A stretch of DNA of 53,192 nt from assembly GCF_041817755.1 (NCBI RefSeq), contig NZ_JBGYBX010000002.1, positions 1 to 53,192 of the forward strand, given 5' to 3'. Numbering within the stretch: position 1 is the first letter of the stretch; every line of letters starts with the position of its first letter. This document shows positions 33,824 through 43,262 of this stretch, piece after piece. The position numbers and the translations under genes are program-made. The notes below the pieces were generated by a model that did no database searches, had not been told where the DNA came from, and worked only from the letters and a program-made list of their open reading frames with translations. The DNA is from Glaesserella sp041817755. GTDB taxonomy: Bacteria; Pseudomonadota; Gammaproteobacteria; Enterobacterales; Pasteurellaceae.

Positions 33824-35149
33824 ATGTCAATGACTCCTCGTGAAATTGTGTCGGAATTAGACGCTCATATTATCGGACAAAATGAAGCAAAACGTGCGGT
33901 GGCAATTGCTTTGCGTAACCGCTGGCGTCGGATGCAGTTGCCGGAAGAACTGCGTCAGGAAGTCACACCGAAAAATATTCTGATGATCGGACCTACCGGT
34001 GTGGGTAAAACCGAAATTGCCCGCCGTTTGGCGAAATTGGCGAATGCGCCGTTTATCAAAGTGGAAGCCACCAAATTTACCGAGGTCGGTTATGTCGGTA
34101 AAGAAGTGGATTCGATCATTCGTGATTTAACGGATGTCGCAGTGAAACTGGTTCGTCAGCAATCGGTAGAAAAAAACCGTTTTCGTGCGGAAGAAGCGGC
34201 GGAAGAGCGTATTTTGGATATTCTGATTCCGTCGGCAAAAGATCAATGGGGTAACCCTGAAGTGTCGGAAACCAGCAAAACCACCCGCCAAATTTTCCGT
34301 AAAAAGTTGCGGGAAGGTCAATTGGATGATAAAGAAATTGAAGTCGATATTGCGGCGCAAATGAGTGTGGAAATCATGACACCGCCGGGGATGGAAGAGA
34401 TGACCTCTCAGCTTCAATCGTTATTTGAAGGTATGTCGCCGAATAAAACCAAAAAACGTAAAATGAAAATCAAGGATGCGTTGAAAGTGTTGATTGATGA
34501 AGAAGCGGCAAAATTGGTGAATCAGGAAGAGCTTAAACAGCAGGCGATTGAAGCGGTAGAACAGCACGGTATCGTGTTTATCGATGAGATCGATAAGATT
34601 TGCAAGAAAGGCGAATACAGTGGCGGAGATGTTTCCCGTGAAGGCGTTCAACGTGATTTGTTACCGATTATTGAAGGCAGTTCCGTGAATACCAAACACG
34701 GAATAGTGAAAACCGATCATATTTTATTTATTTGTTCCGGGGCTTTCCAAGTCGCGCGTCCGTCGGATTTATTACCGGAATTGCAAGGACGTTTGCCTAT
34801 TCGTGTCGAATTGAAATCATTAACGAAAAACGACTTTGAACGTATTTTAACCGAACCGAATGCATCTCTCACGCTACAATACCGCGAATTAATGAAAACG
34901 GAAGGCGTTGACGTGGAGTTTACTCCGGACGGAATCAGCCGTATTGCCGAATCGGCTTTCCGGGTCAATGAAAAAACCGAAAATATCGGAGCTCGTCGTT
35001 TACATACCGTATTAGAGCGTTTAATGGACGGTATTTCATTTGATGCCAGTGAGCGTTCGGGAGAAAAAATTACCATTGATGCGGAATATGTCAGTAATGC
35101 CTTAAATGATGTGGTTGAAAACGAAGATTTAAGTCGGTTTATTCTTTAG
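33824..35149 (+). CDS. hslU: HslU ATPase subunit
   Basis: The 441-residue AAA+ unfoldase feeds substrates into HslV. Walker A GPTGVGKTE lies at about 57-65 and Walker B IVFIDEIDKI at about 251-260, separated by the intermediate (I) domain (about 110-240). Sensor and C-terminal elements GARRLHTVLERLM and the HslV-docking end EDLSRFIL are intact. Length is close to E. coli (443). Confidence 0.97.
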   Translation: MSMTPREIVSELDAHIIGQNEAKRAVAIALRNRWRRMQLPEELRQEVTPKNILMIGPTGVGKTEIARRLAKLANAPFIKVEATKFTEVGYVGKEVDSIIRDLTDVAVKLVRQQSVEKNRFRAEEAAEERILDILIPSAKDQWGNPEVSETSKTTRQIFRKKLREGQLDDKEIEVDIAAQMSVEIMTPPGMEEMTSQLQSLFEGMSPNKTKKRKMKIKDALKVLIDEEAAKLVNQEELKQQAIEAVEQHGIVFIDEIDKICKKGEYSGGDVSREGVQRDLLPIIEGSSVNTKHGIVKTDHILFICSGAFQVARPSDLLPELQGRLPIRVELKSLTKNDFERILTEPNASLTLQYRELMKTEGVDVEFTPDGISRIAESAFRVNEKTENIGARRLHTVLERLMDGISFDASERSGEKITIDAEYVSNALNDVVENEDLSRFIL

Positions 35150-35198
35150 TATTTGTCTCTGGGTACTTTACTAACAGCAAAAATGTATCGTAACAAAT

Positions 35199-35236
35199 AA
35201 AAAATGTCGATTGATTTATGTCTATCGACATTTTTT
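35199..35236 (+). terminator. Terminator of hslVU
   Basis: AAAAAATGTCGAT (35199-35211) and ATCGACATTTTTT (35224-35236) form a perfect 13-pair stem around a 12-base loop with a T-run. Confidence 0.88.
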
Positions 35237-35720
35237 ATTGACAAAAACACTCTTTTGGTTGGAGAAGTTACTTCTATATAGCCGTATATATATTATGGTA
35301 TTTTAAGGGGATATTGTATTTTCTGAACGAAAGAAATGTTTATTTTCTTATTTTTACATAAATTTAATTTATTATATTTCTCTTTTTTATAAAAAAGAAT
35401 TTTTTATGTGTCTATTTAACTATAAGGATTATAACAATATTTTGATTTTACCTTGTGTAATAAGGTTGCTTTGGTGATTGCTTGTGAGGTGTTAAGAGAT
35501 AAATTCGGACTTATTTTAGGAATAAGTTAGAAACATTGATGTAAATGATTATTTTTGTGTGTAAGTTTTTGTTAAAGTTTGTTAAATGTGTTATCTACTT
35601 ATGTGTGAGATTATTTTCTATTTTAGAAAACATAATATAATGGCAACGTTAGATGTTTATTGTTGATCTAACATTCACCAATAGAGCATATTTTATTTTA
35701 ATTCCTAAAAGGATGTTGTT
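35237..35720. promoter_or_regulatory. Long AT-rich upstream region of the trimeric adhesin
   Basis: No gene is seen in these 484 bases, which are extremely AT-rich with several A and T tracts (for example near 35380-35410). A TATAAT -10 box lies at 35636-35641 without a clear -35, and just after it GTTAGAT (35648-35654) and ATCTAAC (35666-35672) form a stem at the predicted 5' end of the message. Such composition suggests silencing by a nucleoid protein and activator dependence; this is inferred. Confidence 0.5.
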
Positions 35721-37754
35721 ATGAACAAAATTTTCCGAGTGATTTGGAATCACGCAACAAACAGTTGGACTGTTGTTTCCGAATTATCGCACATCAAAGG
35801 TAAGGCTAAATCATCCTCTTTAACAAAAACCGCAGCAAGTGTTGTCATTGCTATTAGTGGTCTTGCTGGTGGAGTTTATGCAGCAGATAATCATTTAAAA
35901 GTGAATAGTAGTAGTACAGAAGCAACGGCAACCGGTCCGAGAGCGGTTGCTATCGGAGAAAATACTACCGCAGCAGGTAGAGATAGTGCTTCTATCGGTA
36001 CGAATTCAAGAGTAGCGGGTACAGGAGCTTATGCAATTGCCGTAGGGGATAACGCAACAGCAGTTGGTGCACGTGATATTTTTATCGGTCGTAATGCCGG
36101 GGTAAATTCTTCCAATACACAAGCAATTAATAATAGCATCGGTAATACGTATAATAATATCGGTATTGGGGAAAGAGCTGGTAGTAATATTAATGAAGCA
36201 TCTAATATTATTGCAATCGGCACTGATGCGGCAAACGGTGCTTCGTCCGGTAATAATATTGCCATTGGTAGTGGAGCAAATAGTCAAACTGTAATTGGCT
36301 CCGCGTTAAATAAGCCATTTAATGTGGCAATTGGTGAGCGTACAACAGCAACCGGAGGAGGTTCCAGTGCGGTTGGTTACTATTCAAGTGCAACAGGTCA
36401 ATTGTCAACAGCCATAGGAGCAGTTGCTCAAGCCAGCGGTAATAATTCGTTTGCAGCAGGTAAAGCCGCAAATGCAAGTAATGTTAACGCTGTTGCTGTT
36501 GGTCATTTGTCTAAGGCAAGTGGGAGAAATTCTACAGCAACTGGTATGGAGGCAAATGCATCTGGTACTTCTGCTTCTGCATATGGTCTCTCAGCAAATG
36601 CTAGTGGCTTAAGTTCCACTGCTGTTGGGGTTGGAGCAAAAGCAAGCGATACGGCATCAACAGCTATTGGTGCATCAGCAGTAGCTTCAGAACGTTTTAC
36701 TGTTGCTGTAGGTTTGGCCGCAACTGCTGCAGGTAGAACATCTATTGCAATTGGTTTAAGTTCAAATGCTCAAGAAGGTCAGTCTATTGCAATTGGTCGT
36801 AAGGCAACTTCACAAAAATCGTATGCGGTAGCATTAGGTGGTTTTGCAAATGCGACTTCTCTTAATTCAACGGCATTAGGTAACTGGGCTCAGGCAAATA
36901 ACGAGGGAGATGTTGCATTAGGTGCCAATTCAGAAACAAGCGTAGCGGTAGGAACTACTGAAGCCACGGTTAACGGCGTAACTTACTCAGGTTTTGCAGG
37001 TACAGATCCTTATGCAACAGTTTCCGTGGGCAACGATACAATTAAGCGTACTATCACAAACGTAGCTGCAGGTCGAATTTCTGCAACCAGTACCGATGCA
37101 ATCAACGGCAGTCAATTATATGCCGTAATGAGCGCAATTAGTTCCTCTTCTTCATCAAACGCAGGAAATTGGACGGTGGCGGCAAACTCAACCGGTACAG
37201 GTTCATCAACTTATACCTCAACAACAGCCAGCAATATTAACGCCGGTGATACGGTCACTTATACAGCAGGTAATAATATTGTTATCTCAGGTGAAGGTAG
37301 TAATGTTCAAATCGCAACATCAATGGCTCCGGTATTTGATACCGTTCAAGTCGGTGGCACCGGTCCGGTCATCAGCTCAACGACGGATGGCGATGTAAAA
37401 GTGGCTAAATCAGACGGTTCTGCGGCGAAAATAACGAATGTTGCGGCAGGTACGGCAGATACCGATGCGGTCAATGTCAGCCAATTAAAAGGTGTGGATA
37501 CTAAAATTAACCGTAATAACAAAGATCTTCGCGCAGGTATCGCCGGATCAAATGCAGCGGCAGGTTTACCACAGGTTTACTTACCGGGTAAATCCATGGT
37601 CGCGGCATCTGTCGGTACCTTCAAAAATGAAGGTGCGGTGGCAGTCGGTTATTCTCGTGCAAGCGATAGCGGTAAAACCATCATCAAACTCCAAGGTAAC
37701 GCAAATACACGCGGTGATTTCGGTGGTTCCGTCGGTGTCGGTTATCAATGGTAA
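35721..37754 (+). CDS. Trimeric autotransporter adhesin (YadA-like)
   Basis: The 677-residue protein begins with an extended signal peptide (ESPR-type MNKIFRVIWNHATNSWTVVSE, then a hydrophobic core to about residue 54). It continues with a head of about 20 YadA-type repeats of the AVAIGxxAxAxGxxS pattern (about 65-400), a neck/connector with TNVAAGRISATSTDAINGSQL, a short stalk with a second neck, TNVAAGTADTDAVNVSQLKG, and a four-strand YadA anchor (about 610-677) ending GYQW. It would trimerise in the outer membrane and bind host matrix or cells. More than 15 N-X-S/T sequons occur in the head and stalk. Confidence 0.94.
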   Translation: MNKIFRVIWNHATNSWTVVSELSHIKGKAKSSSLTKTAASVVIAISGLAGGVYAADNHLKVNSSSTEATATGPRAVAIGENTTAAGRDSASIGTNSRVAGTGAYAIAVGDNATAVGARDIFIGRNAGVNSSNTQAINNSIGNTYNNIGIGERAGSNINEASNIIAIGTDAANGASSGNNIAIGSGANSQTVIGSALNKPFNVAIGERTTATGGGSSAVGYYSSATGQLSTAIGAVAQASGNNSFAAGKAANASNVNAVAVGHLSKASGRNSTATGMEANASGTSASAYGLSANASGLSSTAVGVGAKASDTASTAIGASAVASERFTVAVGLAATAAGRTSIAIGLSSNAQEGQSIAIGRKATSQKSYAVALGGFANATSLNSTALGNWAQANNEGDVALGANSETSVAVGTTEATVNGVTYSGFAGTDPYATVSVGNDTIKRTITNVAAGRISATSTDAINGSQLYAVMSAISSSSSSNAGNWTVAANSTGTGSSTYTSTTASNINAGDTVTYTAGNNIVISGEGSNVQIATSMAPVFDTVQVGGTGPVISSTTDGDVKVAKSDGSAAKITNVAAGTADTDAVNVSQLKGVDTKINRNNKDLRAGIAGSNAAAGLPQVYLPGKSMVAASVGTFKNEGAVAVGYSRASDSGKTIIKLQGNANTRGDFGGSVGVGYQW

Positions 37755-37788
37755 TTTAGCGGTATTTTGTTGAATATACTGTGTTAAT

Positions 37789-37814
37789 AAAGGTTGGAAG
37801 TGATTCCAACCTTT
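37789..37814 (+). terminator. Terminator of the trimeric adhesin gene
   Basis: AAAGGTTGGAA (37789-37799) and TTCCAACCTTT (37804-37814) form an 11-pair stem with loop GTGA. T-rich sequence follows (GTCTTT). Confidence 0.82.
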
Positions 37815-37948
37815 GTCTTTAGTGTGATTTATGCACCAATTCATTAAATATCCAATAGCATTTTTGGTAAATTTCTCCTCAAAATTGACCGCTTGTTTAT
37901 TCCCCCCTAAAATACTTATTCAATGTTATTACAAACTTCATAAAATCA

Positions 37949-40546
37949 ATGACACCTGATCTCTCAAACCACACGCCAATGATGGCCCAATATCTCCAAC
38001 TCAAAGCCCAAAATCCCGATATTCTTTTGTTCTATCGTATGGGCGATTTTTACGAGTTATTTTACGATGATGCCAAAAAAGCGGCTGCATTATTAGATAT
38101 TTCTCTGACAAAACGTGGGCAATCGGCAGGCGAGCCAATTCCAATGGCGGGAGTGCCGTATCACGCCGTTGAGGGCTATTTGGCGAAGTTGGTGGCGTTA
38201 GGTGAGAGTGTGGCGATTTGTGAGCAAATCGGTGATCCTGCAACAAGCAAAGGGCCTGTTGAACGTAAAGTCGTGCGAATTGTTACACCTGGAACGGTCA
38301 GCGATGAAGCACTATTACCAGAACGCCAAGACAATTTGGTCGCCGCAATTTATCAAGAAAAAGGCGTTTTCGCCCTTGCAACATTAGATATGGCTTCCGG
38401 GCGTTTTTTGATTAGTGAATTACCCAACAAAGAGGCACTGTCTGCCGAATTACAACGCACCCAGCCAGCAGAAATCCTTTATCCTGAAGATTTTTCTGAT
38501 GCAGGTATTTTACAGGGTTACAAAGGTTTACGCCGCCGACCAGTCTGGGAATTTGAGCTGATAACGGCTATTCAGTTGCTTAACCGTCAATTTGGGACAC
38601 AAAATCTTACAGGGTTTGGGGTCGAACAAGCGGTCGTCGCCTTGTGTGCGGCTGGTTGTGTGTTGCATTATGCTCAAGAAACTCAACGCACTGCACTGCC
38701 ACATATCAACAGCATTCATTTGGCTCAAAATAGCGATACCGTCTTACTTGATGCGGCAACTCGTCGAAATTTGGAATTAACCACCAATCTGGCTGGCGGT
38801 ACGGAAAACACACTTGCGGCAGTGTTAGATAAATGCGTCACCCCAATGGGTAGCCGTTTACTCAAACGTTGGATCCATCAACCTATTCGTGATTTAGCCA
38901 AACTGCATACTCGCCAGCAAACCATTTTAGCATTGCAAACCAATGAACGTATCGAACCGCTTCAACCCCTGTTGCAACAAGTGGGCGATATGGAACGGAT
39001 TTTGGCTCGCATTGCGTTACGCACCGCACGTCCCCGTGACCTAACCCGTTTACGCACAGCCTTAGAGCATATCCCCGATATTGTAAAACATTCACAACAT
39101 CTAACCGCTTGTTTAGACAATACGTTGCAGCAGATCGCCGACTTTAGCGAGCTGTTCGAGCTATTGAACAAAGCAATCATTGATAACCCACCGCAACTTA
39201 TCCGTGACGGTGGCATTATCGCTGAAGGCTACAATGCCGAACTGGACGAATGGCGAAGTTTGGCGGAAGGGGCAACCAAATTCCTTGAAGATTTAGAAGC
39301 GAGAGAACGAGCCAAAACAGGCATTGATACCCTTAAAATAGGCTTCAATGCGGTACACGGCTACTATATCCAAATCAGTCAAGGGCAGGCTCATAAAGCT
39401 CCGATCCATTATGTCCGCCGTCAAACGTTAAAGAATGCGGAACGTTATATTATCCCTGAGCTGAAAACCTATGAAGATAAGGTGTTAAAAGCCAGAGGGG
39501 CTTCTCTTGCCCTTGAAAAACAGCTTTATGATGAACTGTTTGAACTGTTAATGCCACGTTTGGGTGAATTGCAGTTGGCAAGCCTTGTGTTAGCGGAACT
39601 TGATGTGCTAACCAACCTTGCCGAACGTGCCGAAAGCCTGAATTATGTGATGCCAAGTTTTAGCCATCAGCGAGGCGTGAATATCAAAGGCGGTCGCCAC
39701 CCAGTTGTTGAACAAGTGCTAAAAACGCCGTTTATTGCCAACCCCGTACTGCTCAATCCACAACGCCATTTGTTGATCGTCACAGGCCCGAATATGGGCG
39801 GTAAAAGTACCTATATGCGACAAATTGCCTTGATTACCTTAATGGCATATATCGGCAGTTTTGTGCCTGCGGACAGTGCAGAAATCGGACCGATTGACCG
39901 TATTTTTACTCGTATCGGCGCTTCTGATGATTTAGCGTCAGGACGTTCAACCTTTATGGTGGAAATGACCGAAATGGCGAATATTCTGCATCAATCCAGC
40001 GAAAACAGCCTTGTTCTTGTTGATGAAATCGGACGAGGCACCTCGACCTACGATGGCTTATCGCTCGCTTGGGCGTGTGCCGAATGGTTAGCGAAGAAAA
40101 CCCAATCGCTCACCCTATTTGCCACCCACTACTTCGAGCTAACCGGCTTACCAAACCAGCTCAAAGGCGTTGCCAATGTCCATTTAGATGCGTTGGAACA
40201 TAACGACACCATCGCCTTTATGCACAGCGTACAAGAAGGGGCAGCAAGTAAAAGTTATGGTTTAGCCGTTGCCGCCCTAGCAGGCGTACCAAAGCAAGTG
40301 ATCCAACTCGCGAAACAGAAACTCACACAGCTTGAACAACTTTCGCAACAAACGGCACAATTAGACGCAAATCCACAGCAAGATTTACTCTTTTCGGCGA
40401 ATTTGCAAAATGTTGAGCCAATCTCACCGCTTGTCGAACCGTCCAAAGTCGAACAAGCCCTTGCGGAGATTGATCCCGATGAACTCACGCCGAAACAAGC
40501 GTTGGAGGCTCTATATCGGTTGAAGCAATTAGTTCACATGTTATAG
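37949..40546 (+). CDS. mutS: DNA mismatch repair protein MutS
   Basis: The 865-residue protein (E. coli 853) has the mismatch-binding Phe in LLFYRMGDFYELF (about 30-42), the connector, lever and clamp domains, and the ATPase with Walker A TGPNMGGKSTYMRQ (about 615), DEIGRGTSTYDG and ATHYFEL. The C-terminal region ends in the tetramerisation helix. Uptake signals lie inside the gene, one near 39105 and one at 40426-40434 in the linker before the C-terminal helix. Confidence 0.97.
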   Translation: MTPDLSNHTPMMAQYLQLKAQNPDILLFYRMGDFYELFYDDAKKAAALLDISLTKRGQSAGEPIPMAGVPYHAVEGYLAKLVALGESVAICEQIGDPATSKGPVERKVVRIVTPGTVSDEALLPERQDNLVAAIYQEKGVFALATLDMASGRFLISELPNKEALSAELQRTQPAEILYPEDFSDAGILQGYKGLRRRPVWEFELITAIQLLNRQFGTQNLTGFGVEQAVVALCAAGCVLHYAQETQRTALPHINSIHLAQNSDTVLLDAATRRNLELTTNLAGGTENTLAAVLDKCVTPMGSRLLKRWIHQPIRDLAKLHTRQQTILALQTNERIEPLQPLLQQVGDMERILARIALRTARPRDLTRLRTALEHIPDIVKHSQHLTACLDNTLQQIADFSELFELLNKAIIDNPPQLIRDGGIIAEGYNAELDEWRSLAEGATKFLEDLEARERAKTGIDTLKIGFNAVHGYYIQISQGQAHKAPIHYVRRQTLKNAERYIIPELKTYEDKVLKARGASLALEKQLYDELFELLMPRLGELQLASLVLAELDVLTNLAERAESLNYVMPSFSHQRGVNIKGGRHPVVEQVLKTPFIANPVLLNPQRHLLIVTGPNMGGKSTYMRQIALITLMAYIGSFVPADSAEIGPIDRIFTRIGASDDLASGRSTFMVEMTEMANILHQSSENSLVLVDEIGRGTSTYDGLSLAWACAEWLAKKTQSLTLFATHYFELTGLPNQLKGVANVHLDALEHNDTIAFMHSVQEGAASKSYGLAVAALAGVPKQVIQLAKQKLTQLEQLSQQTAQLDANPQQDLLFSANLQNVEPISPLVEPSKVEQALAEIDPDELTPKQALEALYRLKQLVHML

Positions 40547-40624
40547 CGGTGTTTTGACGAATGTCATTTTCCTTTTTTTGAGTATTACCGGTGCAAAGTT
40601 CATGCTTTCACTGGTATATTTTTA

Positions 40625-40640
40625 TGTGATAAATATCACA
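40625..40640 (+). promoter_or_regulatory. CRP site 1 upstream of glpF
   Basis: TGTGATAAATATCACA is a perfect CRP palindrome (TGTGA-6-TCACA). It is centred 41 bases upstream of a second site and about 160 bases before glpF. Confidence 0.88.
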
Positions 40641-40665
40641 ATTTCAACATTTTTATATTAAAAAA

Positions 40666-40681
40666 TGTGCTGCACCTCACA
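40666..40681 (+). promoter_or_regulatory. CRP site 2 upstream of glpF
   Basis: TGTGCTGCACCTCACA matches nine of ten conserved CRP positions. Spacing of 41 bases from site 1 keeps both on the same face of the helix. Downstream, TTTTCGTTTTCAAACA (about 40737-40752) resembles a GlpR operator half, but that is tentative. Confidence 0.75.
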
Positions 40682-40793
40682 AAATTGTATTTATTTATTT
40701 GATAAAAATGTTTGTTTATCTATATTTGTCTAGAAAATTTTCGTTTTCAAACATTTTTTGTTTTTTTTCGTTTTCCTGTGAGGGGATTAATGT

Positions 40794-41579
40794 ATGGACA
40801 GATCACTCAAAGCAGCCTGTATCGGTGAATTTATCGGTACCGGGCTCATTATTTTTTTCGGTGCGGGGTGTGTGGCGGCGGCTCAAGTAGCCGGAGCGAC
40901 ATTCGGTTTGTGGGAAATTTCGATTATGTGGGGGCTTGCGGTGGCGATGGCGGTTTATGCCTCGGCGGGCTTATCCGGAGCGCATTTAAACCCGGCGGTC
41001 ACCATCGCATTATGGAAATTTGCCTGTTTTGACGGGAAAAAAGTGGCACCTTATATTGTTTCGCAAATATTAGGTGCTTTTTTTGCCGCTGCGTTAGTCT
41101 ATTTTTTATACAAGGACTTGTTTGCAGCGAGTGAAGCGGCAAAAAATATCGTGCGCGGTGAAGGTATTGGTTTTGCCGGCGTATTTTCCACTTATCCGAA
41201 TCAACACATTAGTGTATTCCAAGCATTTTGCGTTGAAATTGTGATTACCGCCGTATTAATGACGCTCATTTTAGCTTTAACCGATGACGGTAACGGCGTA
41301 CCAAGAGGCGCCATGGCTCCGTTATTAATCGGTTTGTTGATTGCGGTTATCGGCGGGGCAACTGGCCCGCTTACCGGCTTCGCGATGAATCCGGCGCGTG
41401 ATTTGGGACCGAAAATTTTCACTTACCTTGCCGGCTGGGGAGACATTGCATTCACCGGCGGACGTGATATCCCTTACTTCCTTGTACCGATTTTCGGACC
41501 AATCATCGGTGCATTATTGGGCGGGTTCATCTATACCCGTGTCATCGGTAAAAATTTACCTTGCAACAATTGTGAATAA
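40794..41579 (+). CDS. glpF: Glycerol uptake facilitator
   Basis: The 261-residue aquaglyceroporin has six membrane segments and two half-helices with the NPA motifs in SGAHLNPAVT and GFAMNPARDLGP; the Asp after the second NPAR is typical of glycerol rather than water channels. It lets glycerol diffuse through the inner membrane. An AGGGG ribosome site lies eight bases before the ATG. glpK follows after 21 bases. Confidence 0.96.
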   Translation: MDRSLKAACIGEFIGTGLIIFFGAGCVAAAQVAGATFGLWEISIMWGLAVAMAVYASAGLSGAHLNPAVTIALWKFACFDGKKVAPYIVSQILGAFFAAALVYFLYKDLFAASEAAKNIVRGEGIGFAGVFSTYPNQHISVFQAFCVEIVITAVLMTLILALTDDGNGVPRGAMAPLLIGLLIAVIGGATGPLTGFAMNPARDLGPKIFTYLAGWGDIAFTGGRDIPYFLVPIFGPIIGALLGGFIYTRVIGKNLPCNNCE

Positions 41580-41600
41580 CTCGGATTAAAGGACATTCTT

Positions 41601-43112
41601 ATGACAACGAAACAGTACATTATTGCGCTAGACCAAGGCACAACCAGCTCTCGCGCGGTGTTATTAGACAAAAATGCCAATATCATTGAAGTGGCTCAAC
41701 GTGAATTTACTCAAATTTATCCGCAAGCAGGTTGGGTTGAACATAACCCGATGGAAATTTGGGCAAGCCAAAGTTCAACCTTGAACGAAGTGGTTGCAAA
41801 AGCAGGAGTAAAAGCCGATCAAATTGCCGCTATCGGTATTACCAACCAACGTGAAACCACCATTGTTTGGGAAAAAGAAACCGGTAAACCGATTTACAAT
41901 GCGATTGTATGGCAATGTCGTCGTACGTCATCTTTTTGTGATGAATTGAAAAAAGCGGGGCACGCGGACTACATCCGTAAAACAACGGGTTTAGTAGTGG
42001 ATCCTTACTTCTCCGGCACAAAAGTCAAATGGATTTTGGATAACGTAGAAGGGGCAAGAGAACGGGCGAAAAAAGGCGAGTTACTGTTCGGAACCGTCGA
42101 TACTTGGTTGGTATGGAAACTGACTCAAGGCAGAAGCCATGTGACCGACTACACCAACGCCTCTCGTACCATGTTATTCAATATTCACACCAAACAGTGG
42201 GACGACAAAATGTTGGAATTATTAGATGTTCCACGTGAAATGTTGCCTGAAGTGAAAAATTCGTCTGAAATCTACGGACAAACTAACATTGGTGGTATGG
42301 GCGGCGTGCGTATTCCGGTTGCAGGGATTGCCGGTGACCAACAAGCAGCACTTTACGGACATCTTTGTGTCGACGCAGGCCAAGCGAAAAATACTTACGG
42401 CACAGGCTGCTTTATGTTGATGAATACGGGCGATCAAGCCGTTGAATCGAAAAACGGCTTATTGACTACGATTGCGTGTAACGCCAAAGGTGAACCTTGC
42501 TATGCCTTGGAAGGCTCAATCTTTATGGCGGGTGCTTCAATTCAATGGCTACGAGACGAACTTAAAATTATCCACGATGCCCGTGATTCCGAATACTTTG
42601 CAACCAAAGTAGACAGCACAAACGGCGTTTATGTCGTGCCGGCGTTTACCGGTTTAGGGGCACCATATTGGGATCCGTATGCACGCGGAGCGATTGTCGG
42701 TTTATCTCGCGGAGCAAACCGTAACCATATCGTGCGTGCAACGCTTGAATCTATCGCCTATCAAACCCGTGAAGTGTTAGATGCAATGCAAGCGGACAGC
42801 GGAGTAAAACTGGGTACATTACGTGTTGACGGTGGTGCGGTAGCGAACAACTTCTTAATGCAGTTCCAAGCGGACATTCTTAATGCTAAAGTGGAACGTC
42901 CGAAAGTATTGGAAGTCACTGCGCTCGGTGCGGCTTATCTTGCCGGTTTGGCGACAGGCTTCTGGGGAAGTTTGGAAGAACTTCGCGGTAAAGCCGAAGT
43001 AGAAAAAACCTTCTCACCGGATAATGATGAAGAAAAACGTACAAGACGTTATAAAGGTTGGAAACGTGCGGTGAGACGTTCATTAGAATGGGCGAAAGAA
43101 GACGCTGAGTAA
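41601..43112 (+). CDS. glpK: Glycerol kinase
   Basis: The 503-residue FGGY-family kinase phosphorylates glycerol to sn-glycerol 3-phosphate, trapping what GlpF imports. Conserved elements include ALDQGTTSSRAVL, the substrate residues in TNQRETTIVWEK, GTVDTWLVWKLT, and the C-terminal GGAVANNFLMQFQADIL. Length is equal to the usual 501-503. The glpFK pair is presumably co-transcribed from the CRP-controlled promoter. Confidence 0.97.
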   Translation: MTTKQYIIALDQGTTSSRAVLLDKNANIIEVAQREFTQIYPQAGWVEHNPMEIWASQSSTLNEVVAKAGVKADQIAAIGITNQRETTIVWEKETGKPIYNAIVWQCRRTSSFCDELKKAGHADYIRKTTGLVVDPYFSGTKVKWILDNVEGARERAKKGELLFGTVDTWLVWKLTQGRSHVTDYTNASRTMLFNIHTKQWDDKMLELLDVPREMLPEVKNSSEIYGQTNIGGMGGVRIPVAGIAGDQQAALYGHLCVDAGQAKNTYGTGCFMLMNTGDQAVESKNGLLTTIACNAKGEPCYALEGSIFMAGASIQWLRDELKIIHDARDSEYFATKVDSTNGVYVVPAFTGLGAPYWDPYARGAIVGLSRGANRNHIVRATLESIAYQTREVLDAMQADSGVKLGTLRVDGGAVANNFLMQFQADILNAKVERPKVLEVTALGAAYLAGLATGFWGSLEELRGKAEVEKTFSPDNDEEKRTRRYKGWKRAVRRSLEWAKEDAE

Positions 43113-43122
43113 TTTTCTAATC

Positions 43123-43143
43123 TACACCCAAAAGTTGGACTAC
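43123..43143 (+). mobile_element. Possible remnant of an IS3-family (IS150-type) end
   Basis: The bases CACCCAAAAGTTGGACTA in this stretch resemble the terminal inverted repeat found in many IS150-type elements. No transposase frame and no matching second end is visible. The call is speculative and rests on pattern recall alone. Confidence 0.25.
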
Positions 43144-43190
43144 ATTATTAATGAAATATAGAATAAGCGGGTAGAACAATAGAAAATTTT

Positions 43191-43209
43191 TGGCATAGTA
43201 GATAAAATT
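43191..43209 (-). repeat. Copy B of the dispersed 19-base intergenic motif
   Basis: On the reverse strand this reads AATTTTATCTACTATGCCA, one base different from copies A and C. It lies between glpK and its terminator. Confidence 0.78.
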
Positions 43210-43217
43210 GAGTCTGT

Positions 43218-43262
43218 AAAGTGGGTTGAAACCTTGTACTATAAGGCTTTAACCCACTTTTT
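43218..43262 (+). terminator. Terminator of glpFK
   Basis: AAAGTGGGTT (43218-43227) pairs with AACCCACTTT (43251-43260), and an inner CCTT/AAGG stem closes the loop. TT follows. It lies about 105 bases after the glpK stop. Confidence 0.82.

Noticed and set aside
36006..37200. CRISPR-like or tandem DNA repeats in the trimeric adhesin
   Set aside because: The periodicity comes from the coded AIGxxAxA head repeats, with varied codons and no spacers; it is protein-level repetition.
40699..40890. A 63-codon frame overlapping the start of glpF
   Set aside because: It covers the glpF promoter region in another frame and lacks a ribosome site; glpF from 40794 has one and matches its family.
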